Of a stretch of 9,262 nucleotides of DNA, positions 1-5,901 are shown piece after piece. Made by a program: the position numbers and the translations under genes. Source of the DNA: Gorillibacterium sp. (GTDB lineage: Bacteria > Bacillota > Bacilli > Paenibacillales > NBRC-103111); NCBI GenBank assembly GCA_014380705.1, contig JACMJI010000255.1, positions 1 through 9,262 of the forward strand, in the 5' to 3' direction. The stretch's first letter is position 1; each line of letters opens with the position of its first letter. Below the pieces are notes generated by a model. It made no database searches and was not told where the DNA came from. It worked only from the letters and a program-made list of their open reading frames with translations.

Positions 1-733
1 AGTAGCGGCCATTGCGGCGACCAAATTGCCCACTTTCGTGTTTTTCCAAAGTAAAGCTCTTGATCACCGGCATACCATTGACGTGCTCATAAAGGTACCC
101 TTGCATCTCCGCAAGCGCTTGAGAACGCGACTTTGTGAGCATACGCAGACGTTTGTAGAGGGTTTTTACCGAGACCGCATAGAATGGAAAAATAGCAATA
201 GCCACCAGCGTCAAGCCAAAATCCATATGGAACATGAAACCAGCTGCGATGAGCAGAGTGAACATATCCAGCCAGATGTTCATCATTCCGGTTTCTACTA
301 GGCTTTTCGTCTGTTCGGCATCATTAATCATCCTTGAGATGATCTCACCCGTCTTGTGATTATGGTAGTAACGCAGTGACAGCTTCTGAATGTGACCATA
401 CAAATGGGCACGAAGGTCATAGAGAATCTTACTTGTCGTCTGCTGGGCAAAATACTGCCGGAAATACTCCACTGGAGCACGAACGACCACAAACAGGACA
501 AAAGCTCCCGCCAAAATTCGCAGCAGCATTTGCGTTTTCTCTAGAACCGGCTGGCTCCCCGTCAACAGGTTATCCACCACATATTTCATGATTAGCGGAA
601 GGGTGAGCGGAATACTAAACTTCACCATGCCAATCAGAACCGTTATCATGACTAGCTTCCAGTACGGCTTGACAAAAAATAGATAAGAACGAAAAGATGA
701 ACGCTTCTTTATCTTAAGAATATCTTGCTTCAT
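1..733 (-). CDS. ABC transporter, exporter-type membrane domain (partial, C-terminus outside window)
   Basis: The minus strand is open from an ATG at 733 to the left edge, giving 244 residues without the C-terminus. It reads as the membrane half of an MsbA/multidrug-type half-transporter, in which the ATPase domain would follow on the same chain. Hydrophobic segments lie at about residues 27-49, 70-87, 152-170 and 172-190. The stretch around 121-142 (RYYHNHKTGEIISRMINDAE) is the conserved cytoplasmic coupling-helix region of type IV ABC exporters, and GMPVIKSF near 220-227 is the usual motif before TM5. No Walker motifs are visible because the gene is cut. The start at 733 has no spaced Shine-Dalgarno of its own; it overlaps the stop of an 11-codon leader ORF, so coupled initiation is inferred. 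The substrate cannot be deduced. The fold call is firm; the family member is not. Confidence 0.9.
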   Translation of the reverse strand, partial: MKQDILKIKKRSSFRSYLFFVKPYWKLVMITVLIGMVKFSIPLTLPLIMKYVVDNLLTGSQPVLEKTQMLLRILAGAFVLFVVVRAPVEYFRQYFAQQTTSKILYDLRAHLYGHIQKLSLRYYHNHKTGEIISRMINDAEQTKSLVETGMMNIWLDMFTLLIAAGFMFHMDFGLTLVAIAIFPFYAVSVKTLYKRLRMLTKSRSQALAEMQGYLYEHVNGMPVIKSFTLEKHESGQFGRRNGRY

Positions 734-765
734 CCTGCTATACGAGGATTGCGGGTCATTTGCAT
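730..765 (-). CDS. 11-codon leader ORF upstream of the ABC transporter
   Basis: A short ORF starts at ATG 765 and encodes MQMTRNPRIAG. Its TGA (732-730) overlaps the ATG of the transporter (733-731) in the arrangement ATGA. It has a good Shine-Dalgarno (GGAAGG, about 772-777 on the minus strand), whereas the transporter ATG does not. This pattern suggests translational coupling, with ribosomes ending the leader and restarting on the transporter. Alternatives are that the leader is the true N-terminus separated by a -1 frameshift or sequencing error, or that it is fortuitous. No slippery heptamer and no attenuator hairpin is evident in the leader. Confidence 0.45.
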   Translation of the reverse strand: MQMTRNPRIAG

Positions 766-800
766 CCTTAACCTTCCTATTATGTTCTCCGTTCCAGCCT

Positions 801-809
801 ATTATATCA
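801..809 (-). promoter_or_regulatory. Extended -10 promoter for the ABC transporter
   Basis: On the minus strand the sequence TGATATAAT is a perfect extended -10 (TGnTATAAT) of the sigma-A type. No good -35 is found at 16-18 bases upstream, which extended -10 promoters tolerate. Transcription would begin near 794, giving a leader of about 28 bases before the 11-codon ORF. Confidence 0.6.
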
Positions 810-909
810 TGTTGAGTAAGTAGAAACGGTATCGCCATCCTAAATGGAAGTTTCTCTTACTCGAAAAGACATAAGAATCATAGATTTCCTCCCACTCATA
901 TGACCATGC

Positions 910-949
910 AAAAAAAGACCCTGCACCCTTCCTTTCCGTACCACGGGTG
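910..949 (-). terminator. Possible weak terminator downstream of sdaAA
   Basis: The gap between sdaAA and the ABC gene (734-1005) contains a run of seven T on the minus strand (916-910). Upstream of it is a five-pair CACCC/GGGTG stem (945-949 with 924-928) and a 16-base loop. The stem is short and sits seven bases from the T run, so this is only a candidate. Apart from this and the ABC promoter and leader, nothing else was recognised in the gap. Confidence 0.25.
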
Positions 950-1005
950 AAACCGTATGGGCACGAATCGGAGCTGTAGAATCTCTATTGTAGGTCGTAT
1001 TTCGT

Positions 1006-1893
1006 TTATGGTTGGATTTCTCCCTTGCGGATTTGCTCAGCCAGCTTGCGTCCTGTGGGGGTTTGTGCCAATCCGCCTTGTGCCGTCTCACGGTGTTCGC
1101 TTGGCATTTTTGCACCAACCTCCAGCATCACACCGATCACTTCGTCGGAGGGAATGATACTTCGGACACCAGCAAGCGCCATGTCTGCAGCGGCCAGAGC
1201 ATTAACAGCACCAAGGCCATTGCGAATAATACACGGGATTTCAACAAGTCCTGCCACCGGATCACATATAAGCCCAAGCGTATTCTTGAGTGCAATGCCA
1301 ACTGCATGTATCGCTTGCTCGGCCGACCCGCCCCGCAACTCAACAAGTGCACCTGCAGCCATGCCGATCGCGGAGCCAACCTCTGCTTGGCAGCCACCTT
1401 CAGCACCGGAAATGAAGGAATGATTAGCGATCACATATCCAATCGCTCCAGCCGTAAATAATCCATCCACCAATCGACTGTCATCCCAGCCAAACCGCTC
1501 TTGGGAACTGACGAACACACCTGGGATAATGCCGCACGCTCCCGCTGTTGGTGTTGCAACAATACGCCCCATGGAGGCATTTACTTCGGATACAGCAAGG
1601 GAATAAGCCATTGCCTTGCCTGCCCAACCATCAAGGGAGGATTGCCCTTGCTCCACATGGGTTGCAACTCGCTTTGCGTCCCCTCCAGTCAGCCCGCTTC
1701 GTGAGGTTACGTCCTGTGTCAGACCGCGATGAACAGCTTCTTTCATCACGTGATAGTAGCTTGCCATCTCTTCAATGACCTGTTCTGTTGATTTGCCGCT
1801 TTCCAGTGCCTGTTCCCCAATCATTAGTTTAGCAATCGTTGTTGATTGCGTACGGCAAAGCTCACTAAGCTCAGCAAGTGTCGAAAATTGCAT
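1006..1893 (-). CDS. sdaAA: L-serine dehydratase, iron-sulfur-dependent, alpha subunit
   Basis: This is the catalytic alpha subunit of the two-chain [4Fe-4S] L-serine dehydratase, which deaminates L-serine to pyruvate and ammonia in the cytoplasm. The 295 residues are of normal length. Family landmarks include TPTAGACG at 114-121, SGAEGGCQAE at 162-171, CDPVAGLVEIPC at 210-221 and MPSEHRETAQGGLA near 263-276. Cys168, Cys210 and Cys221 are spaced as expected for the three cluster ligands, leaving the fourth iron free for substrate. The chain ends GEIQP, without the C-terminal cysteine tail of the single-chain enzymes. The ATG at 1893 follows the sdaAB stop by eight bases. Its Shine-Dalgarno AAGGAG (1906-1911) lies inside the end of sdaAB with a rather long 12-base spacer, so the two subunits are probably translated in coupled fashion. 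Confidence 0.97.
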   Translation of the reverse strand: MQFSTLAELSELCRTQSTTIAKLMIGEQALESGKSTEQVIEEMASYYHVMKEAVHRGLTQDVTSRSGLTGGDAKRVATHVEQGQSSLDGWAGKAMAYSLAVSEVNASMGRIVATPTAGACGIIPGVFVSSQERFGWDDSRLVDGLFTAGAIGYVIANHSFISGAEGGCQAEVGSAIGMAAGALVELRGGSAEQAIHAVGIALKNTLGLICDPVAGLVEIPCIIRNGLGAVNALAAADMALAGVRSIIPSDEVIGVMLEVGAKMPSEHRETAQGGLAQTPTGRKLAEQIRKGEIQP

Positions 1894-1901
1894 ATAATCT
1901 G

Positions 1902-2576
1902 TCAGCTCCTTGAAGTCAGGTCCAGTAATCGAATATCCGTAATATTGGGCAATTGACGAAGCTCCTCAACCAAAGAGGCCTTTGGCCTGCGGTCAATTTC
2001 TAAAACCGTCATAGCCTCACCGTTACGAGACTTACGGTCTACGTTCATAAAGCCGATATTAAGTTCGGCGTCGCTAAGTGCTTTTGTAAGCGAGGCTAGC
2101 ACACCGATTCGGTCCTCATGCGTGATCACAAGCGTCGGGTACAAGCCGGAACAGCTTGCGTCAAACCCATTCATCATGTGAATCTCAACATTGCCCCCAC
2201 CGATAGAAGCTCCTGCTAAGCTGGCAACCGAGCCTTCACTCCACATTTCAAGCTTAACGAAATTCGGATGAGGGCAAACACCAGCCCCCTCCCTGAATGT
2301 AACCGTCATCCCTGCCCGCTCTGCTTCTTGACAAGCATCGGGCAACCTTGCATCATCTGTTGTAAAATCAAGCAGACCACCCATTAGGGCAAGATCTGTA
2401 CCATGCCCTTTATAGGTTTCCGCAAACGAGCCATATAATGTAATCAGAACCCTTTTTGGCTGATCCCTTAACAGTTGACGAGCGAGTCGTCCTAGCCTTG
2501 CCGCACCCGCTGTATGGGAACTTGAAGGCCCAACCATAACCGGACCAATAATGGAAAATACATCTTTAAAACGCAA
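1902..2576 (-). CDS. sdaAB: L-serine dehydratase, iron-sulfur-dependent, beta subunit
   Basis: This is the partner of sdaAA in the iron-sulfur serine dehydratase; it is 224 residues, normal for the family. The beta domain shows GPSSSHTAG at 16-24, SFAETYKGHGTD at 50-61, HPN at 103-105 and SIGGG at 124-128. A C-terminal ACT domain (about 147-218) begins with PTLVITHEDRIGVLASLTKAL. ACT domains usually bind small ligands such as amino acids; here the role is likely regulatory or structural, which is inferred. The start codon is TTG at 2576, chosen because a perfect AGGAGG (2584-2589) lies seven bases before it and because RFKDVFSIIGPVMVGPSSS matches the family N-terminus. It is the first gene of the sdaAB-sdaAA operon. 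Its upstream region holds two inverted repeats that may be operators. Confidence 0.97.
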   Translation of the reverse strand: MRFKDVFSIIGPVMVGPSSSHTAGAARLGRLARQLLRDQPKRVLITLYGSFAETYKGHGTDLALMGGLLDFTTDDARLPDACQEAERAGMTVTFREGAGVCPHPNFVKLEMWSEGSVASLAGASIGGGNVEIHMMNGFDASCSGLYPTLVITHEDRIGVLASLTKALSDAELNIGFMNVDRKSRNGEAMTVLEIDRRPKASLVEELRQLPNITDIRLLDLTSRS

Positions 2577-2583
2577 AACTGCG

Positions 2584-2589
2584 CCTCCT
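2584..2589 (-). promoter_or_regulatory. Ribosome binding site deciding the TTG start of sdaAB
   Basis: AGGAGG on the minus strand stands seven bases before the TTG at 2576. No in-frame ATG fits the conserved N-terminus, so this site fixes the start. Confidence 0.85.
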
Positions 2590-2609
2590 CTGTATCATTG
2601 AATTAACCT

Positions 2610-2636
2610 AAAACTTTAAGTATCAAGAAAAGTTTT
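2610..2636. repeat. Inverted repeat AAAACTTT-N11-AAAGTTTT upstream of sdaAB
   Basis: A perfect 8-base inverted repeat (2610-2617 with 2629-2636) has an 11-base spacer. It covers the proposed -10 of sdaAB. It could be an operator or a weak A/T hairpin in the leader. A-T richness raises the chance of coincidence. Confidence 0.45.
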
Positions 2637-2647
2637 GTGTAAGTTAA
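2619..2647 (-). promoter_or_regulatory. Candidate sigma-A promoter of sdaAB
   Basis: On the minus strand TTAACT (2647-2642) and GATACT (2624-2619) are separated by 17 bases. Each matches four of six consensus positions. The start of transcription would be near 2612, giving a leader of about 35 bases. Two inverted repeats overlap this element, one across the -35 and one across the -10, which fits repressor control. The match is modest. Confidence 0.4.
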
Positions 2648-2657
2648 CATGATTAAC
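2643..2657. repeat. Inverted repeat GTTAA-N5-TTAAC upstream of sdaAB
   Basis: A perfect 5-base dyad with 5-base spacer overlaps the proposed -35 of sdaAB. GTAA (starting 2639) and TTAC flank it in near symmetry, offset by one base. The form suits a dimeric regulator, but no specific protein can be named. Confidence 0.4.
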
Positions 2658-2707
2658 GTTACTAGCCCGTTAGAATCAAGCGCCAATCAACCAAAAGCTT
2701 ACGCTCC

Positions 2708-2722
2708 ATTGTAGTCCACAAT
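2708..2722. repeat. Inverted repeat ATTGT-N5-ACAAT upstream of the lactonase gene
   Basis: A perfect 5-base dyad with 5-base spacer ends 24 bases before the -35 of the lactonase promoter, a position typical for an activator site. The function is not known. Confidence 0.35.
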
Positions 2723-2746
2723 CTAGGAAGCATACAAGTCAATCGT

Positions 2747-2775
2747 TTGCCAAGCAGGCCTAGATTTGCGATAAT
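2747..2775 (+). promoter_or_regulatory. Sigma-A promoter of the lactonase gene
   Basis: TTGCCA (2747-2752) and GATAAT (2770-2775) each match five of six consensus bases and are 17 bases apart, the optimal distance. Transcription would start near 2782, giving a leader of about 37 bases. Confidence 0.75.
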
Positions 2776-2804
2776 TCACACAAAACGTTGTTTTTCATAG
2801 AAAT

Positions 2805-2811
2805 GAGGTGG
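2805..2811 (+). promoter_or_regulatory. Ribosome binding site deciding the TTG start of the lactonase gene
   Basis: GAGGTGG lies seven bases before the TTG at 2819 and 13 before the alternative ATG at 2825. The spacing favours the TTG. Confidence 0.7.
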
Positions 2812-2818
2812 AAGTCCT

Positions 2819-3898
2819 TTGTCGATGACCCATTTAACACCATATAAACTCCTATTTATCGGTTCGTATGCTGATACATCGGAGCCCGGCGTATACATTT
2901 GTCAATATCACGAGCTTACTGGGGAACTGCAGCTACTGGATATGGTTTCCGGATTACGAAATCCAACCTTTCTTGATGTAGACGCGGAAGCTGAGCGACT
3001 ATACGTCCTGATGGAGGAGCAAGATGCAGCCGGGAAACGCTATGGAGCTGTGGCAGCTTTTGAAATTAACCTCTGCAGTGGTACATTAGTCCTCCTCAAT
3101 AAAATAGCAACACTGCCTTCTCCCACCTGCCATTTAACACTCGACAAAGCCCGACGTTTCCTGATCACAGCAAGCTATCATGGAGGCATGGTCGGTTTAT
3201 CCCCCATTTTGGCAGATGGACGTATAGGCGAGACACTCGACAGTCATCAACACGTGGGGTCAAGTTTACTTCCGGCTCAATGCCAGGCTCGATGTCATTC
3301 CGCAACCCTTGACGCAAGTAATCAGTTTGCCATTGTCTGTGATCTAGGGTTGGACAAAATCATCAGCTATCAATTGGATTCCCAATCGGGCAGACTTGTT
3401 CCTCGAAGCGAAGCTAAGCTCAACCCTGGCTCAGGACCGCGGCATTTTGTTTTCCATCCCTATTTGCCTTTTGCCTATGTGATCAATGAGCTGAATTCAA
3501 CCATTACCGGGTTTACTTATGCGGAAGAAACAGGAGAACTAACGGAAATTCAGACTATTTCTACCTTACCGGCAACCTACTCGGAGGATAATGCCTGTGC
3601 AGACATTCATATTTCGCCGGATGGACGTTATCTCTATGGCTCCAATCGCGGGCATGACAGCCTAGCTGTTTATGCGGTTGACTCAACAGCGGGAACCCTC
3701 ACCATAGTGGAGTATGCTCCTACTTTGGGTGGGCATCCACGTAATTTCGCGCTGTCCCGTGATGGTCGCTTCGTATGGGTAGCGAATCGGGATTCCAATC
3801 ATGTCGTGACCTTTAGCCGTGATGCGGAGACAGGCAAGCTGTTACCGACAGGTTATGAGCTCAGTATTGCGAAACCCGTGTGTATTCGGTTTATGTAA
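2819..3898 (+). CDS. Lactonase family protein (6-phosphogluconolactonase-like beta-propeller)
   Basis: The 359-residue protein belongs to the Lactonase/Pgl family (YbhE, YkgB), seven-bladed propellers some of which hydrolyse 6-phosphogluconolactone in the pentose phosphate pathway. There is no signal peptide, so it should be cytoplasmic. Landmarks are LNPGSGPRHFVFHP at 201-214, NELNSTIT at 223-230, ISPDGRYLYGSNRGHDS at 265-281 and GGHPRNFALSRDGRFVWVAN at 304-323. Blade repeats of the form DGRxLYxxN recur. In many relatives a PHxHS motif lies in the middle; here the corresponding stretch reads ARCHS (157-161), so one histidine is replaced, and the substrate may differ. The TTG start is preferred on ribosome-site spacing; ATG 2825 would remove two residues. 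It stands alone with its own promoter, divergent from sdaAB, and no pathway link to serine breakdown is evident. Confidence 0.9.
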   Translation: MSMTHLTPYKLLFIGSYADTSEPGVYICQYHELTGELQLLDMVSGLRNPTFLDVDAEAERLYVLMEEQDAAGKRYGAVAAFEINLCSGTLVLLNKIATLPSPTCHLTLDKARRFLITASYHGGMVGLSPILADGRIGETLDSHQHVGSSLLPAQCQARCHSATLDASNQFAIVCDLGLDKIISYQLDSQSGRLVPRSEAKLNPGSGPRHFVFHPYLPFAYVINELNSTITGFTYAEETGELTEIQTISTLPATYSEDNACADIHISPDGRYLYGSNRGHDSLAVYAVDSTAGTLTIVEYAPTLGGHPRNFALSRDGRFVWVANRDSNHVVTFSRDAETGKLLPTGYELSIAKPVCIRFM

Positions 3899-3904
3899 AG
3901 GGTT

Positions 3905-3954
3905 CAAACAAGAGAACCTCCTACCCACCCTGGTTAGTGGTTTAGAAGGCTCTC
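3905..3954 (-). terminator. Hairpin terminator of the RDD gene
   Basis: On the minus strand GAGAGCCTTCTA (3954-3943) pairs with TAGGAGGTTCTC (3923-3912) over 12 pairs, two of them G-U. An inner four-pair CCAC/GTGG stem follows, and the T-rich tract TTGTTTG comes after the hairpin. On the plus strand the two wobble pairs become A-C mismatches and no T run follows. It should therefore terminate the RDD gene, and only weakly, if at all, the lactonase gene. Confidence 0.7.
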
Positions 3955-3976
3955 TCGAACATCAGGGATAAAACAT

Positions 3977-4780
3977 TTACAGTGACCATTCTTCATTCAG
4001 AAGAATGTACAACTCAACGAGAAACTGCTCAGCAGTGATCAAAGAGTTATTCGGTCTGATCTCCAGCTTCAGACCAAGTCTATTGGCAATTTCCCGGGCA
4101 ATTTCGTAGCGTCTATGTTCCTCCAGTGAAGGAATCCGTTCCACAAAGGTTGATAATAACACCCAATCCTCCCGTGTAACTTTCCCTTTGGCCTCATCAG
4201 ATAAATACAAGGTTAGATTCTCGTGAAATTTTCCCTTATGCAACCATTTGTTCACACGCTTGAGATTCATCCTACGCTCATGCTGCATGTCGCAGATCAC
4301 TAATGTCCCCGCAGCTAGATCACCCAGTCGCTTATCCGTCGAATTGAAAAACATCCATGCAGCCCCCAGAAAGTAAAAGCTAGGCAGGAAATCAATCAAT
4401 CTAAAAAAATTGCGAATGATGGAAGCTACAAACGTGATCGGCTGCCCATTCTCCTGAACGACTCGCAGTCCCGTCCATTTTTTGCCGAATGTCTGACCTG
4501 ATTTGTAGTATTCCATCCATACATAATAGCCGCCAATCATTAGTGCCGCCAATATAATTAAGAAGGCCAGAACATAATCATTGATGCCATCACTTACTTG
4601 AGCCCCAACAAGGAGCATTAACAGTCCAATAACTAAGCTTATTCCGGTGAATATTGCTAGCAGGAAGAGACTGTCCAAAAGTAACGCAACCGCTCTTCTA
4701 CCAAGCCCGGCGGTACGAAAGCTCAATTTGACCTGCTCCGGTGTAACAATCTCCGCCTCTCGGGTATATAAATTATTCAT
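3977..4780 (-). CDS. RDD family membrane protein
   Basis: The 267-residue protein carries an RDD domain in its first 165 residues. Membrane segments lie at about 33-58, 67-88 and 132-146. The family's arginine and two aspartates are visible as GRRAVALLLD (27-36) and RLID (127-130), together with SGQTFGKKWTGLRVV at 94-108 and DKRLGDLAAGT at 149-159. A soluble C-terminal tail of about 100 residues, rich in charged helices, is longer than in minimal RDD proteins. RDD proteins have been linked to transport, but no function is assigned here. The ATG at 4780 has AAAGGAG eight bases upstream. It diverges from the SpoIIM-like gene across a 74-base gap and belongs by context to the MoxR cluster. Confidence 0.92.
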   Translation of the reverse strand: MNNLYTREAEIVTPEQVKLSFRTAGLGRRAVALLLDSLFLLAIFTGISLVIGLLMLLVGAQVSDGINDYVLAFLIILAALMIGGYYVWMEYYKSGQTFGKKWTGLRVVQENGQPITFVASIIRNFFRLIDFLPSFYFLGAAWMFFNSTDKRLGDLAAGTLVICDMQHERRMNLKRVNKWLHKGKFHENLTLYLSDEAKGKVTREDWVLLSTFVERIPSLEEHRRYEIAREIANRLGLKLEIRPNNSLITAEQFLVELYILLNEEWSL

Positions 4781-4832
4781 AAAACTCTCTCCTTTCTAAT
4801 CTTTTATGGTACGATTTGGGTAGATTCTAACG

Positions 4833-4848
4833 ATAAAGGAGCCTTTAT
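4833..4848 (+). promoter_or_regulatory. Inverted repeat enclosing the ribosome binding site of the SpoIIM-like gene
   Basis: ATAAAGG-AG-CCTTTAT is a perfect dyad that contains the only Shine-Dalgarno (AAAGGAG, 4835-4841) before the ATG at 4855. The spacer to that ATG is 13 bases, which is long. The dyad could be an operator for the divergent pair or, folded as a six-pair stem with a GAGC loop, could affect initiation. Confidence 0.4.
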
Positions 4849-4854
4849 CCTCCT

Positions 4855-5901
4855 ATGCAGATTCAACATTACATTCGCAACAACAAGCCCGTCTGGTCTG
4901 AGCTTGAACAACTTCTAGGTCGCTTCGAGAGGCGCAAGCAGACGATAGAGGCCACTGACATCGACCAATTGGTTTTACTCTACAGAGCGGCTTCTGCGCA
5001 TTTGGCATTTGCCCAAACCTACTATCCGCAGGATGAGATCCAAATCTTCCTCAATCAGCTTGTATCCCGTGCACACCATGTACTTCATGCGGAGCAGAGG
5101 AATAGCTCCCAGCGACTCAGTGACTTTTTCAAACGGCGGTTTGTCGGCTACCTGCTGGAACGCTGGCGTCCTATTGCCCTTGCATTTGTACTGTTTGTCC
5201 TTGGTGCATTAGCTGGGTTTATCGCGGTTTGGAATAATCCGCTCAACCTGTACACCATCCTCCCCGGCTCAATGGCGGATCATATCGACCCCAGTCAGGT
5301 GGGGCAGAATCATCAGGATCTCCAGAGCGCAGTAACCTCCTCCACGATCATGACCAACAATATTAAGGTAGCCATTCTGGCATTCGTAGGGGGCATTACC
5401 TTCGGCTTACTAACGATTTATGTAATGATCTACAACGGTTTAATGGTTGGAGCACTAGCAGCTGTGTTCTGGCAAGCCGGTAAGAGTTATGTCTTCTGGG
5501 CCTATATCCTGCCACATGGCATCATTGAACTATCGGCCATTTTCATAGCGGGTGGCGCTGGGCTTTATATGGGCTACCGAATGATCAGTCCTGGAATCTA
5601 TACGAGAAAATATATGTTTCTTCGGTCCGTTCAAGAATCCGCCCTGCTGCTAGTTGGAACCATTCCTTTATTCGTGATCGCGGGTCTCATCGAAGGTTAC
5701 CTTACCCCCTCCGCTTTGCCACTCTATAGTAAATACATAATTGCAGTAGCTACTCTGTCAGCCCTAGTGCTTTATGTGGTTTACGGGCGAATCAATCAAC
5801 GTCGGCATGAGCGTCTGAACGGTATGATTGAGCTTGGAGCAGGAGGGACGTCTCCGTCCCATTCCTCCGGCAAGTTGATTAAAGTACATCATTCGCTTTG
5901 A
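4855..5901 (+). CDS. SpoIIM-like (DUF95) integral membrane protein
   Basis: The 348-residue protein matches the SpoIIM/DUF95 family. A hydrophilic N-terminal region (1-105) starts QIQHYIRNNKPVWSELEQLL, typical of the long form. Membrane segments follow at about 106-126, 172-208 (probably two), 213-240, 262-285 and 292-310. The family signature LPHGIIELSAIFIAGGAGL is at 219-237. Sporulation SpoIIM is, from memory, near 214 residues and lacks the long N-terminus, so this is a paralogue tied to MoxR clusters. ATG 4855 is the only plausible start: a stop lies in frame at 4834 and no start codon intervenes. The ribosome site is 13 bases upstream, unusually distant. Its 3' end overlaps the convergent DUF58 gene by 23 bases. 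Confidence 0.92.
   Translation: MQIQHYIRNNKPVWSELEQLLGRFERRKQTIEATDIDQLVLLYRAASAHLAFAQTYYPQDEIQIFLNQLVSRAHHVLHAEQRNSSQRLSDFFKRRFVGYLLERWRPIALAFVLFVLGALAGFIAVWNNPLNLYTILPGSMADHIDPSQVGQNHQDLQSAVTSSTIMTNNIKVAILAFVGGITFGLLTIYVMIYNGLMVGALAAVFWQAGKSYVFWAYILPHGIIELSAIFIAGGAGLYMGYRMISPGIYTRKYMFLRSVQESALLLVGTIPLFVIAGLIEGYLTPSALPLYSKYIIAVATLSALVLYVVYGRINQRRHERLNGMIELGAGGTSPSHSSGKLIKVHHSL
5845..5860. other. Hairpin GGGACG-TCTC-CGTCCC near the convergent gene ends
   Basis: A perfect six-pair GC-rich stem with a four-base loop lies inside the last codons of the SpoIIM-like gene, 19 bases past the DUF58 stop on the minus strand. Neither side has a T run, so it is not a classical terminator. It could slow polymerase or protect 3' ends of the converging transcripts. 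Confidence 0.35.

Noticed and set aside
26..591. Plus-strand ORFs of 91 and 71 codons at the left edge
   Set aside because: They lie opposite the ABC transporter frame, which has the family motifs.
931..960. CCGTA direct repeats and an imperfect ACGG/CCGT hairpin downstream of sdaAA
   Set aside because: The stem is short and not followed by a T run; it is too weak to call.
840..1118. A 92-codon minus-strand ORF overlapping the 3' end of sdaAA
   Set aside because: It lies mainly over sdaAA in another frame, its sequence is low-complexity basic and resembles no family, and it has no convincing ribosome site.
1012..1778. Several plus-strand ORFs of 66-149 codons opposite sdaAA
   Set aside because: They are antisense shadows of a clear, conserved gene, with compositions typical of reverse reading.
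2649..2714. A 21-codon plus-strand ORF in the sdaAB/lactonase gap
   Set aside because: It has no ribosome site and lies upstream of the lactonase promoter, so it would not be on that transcript.
4849..4854. AGGAGG on the minus strand next to the SpoIIM-like start
   Set aside because: No start codon follows within range on that strand, so the match is coincidental.
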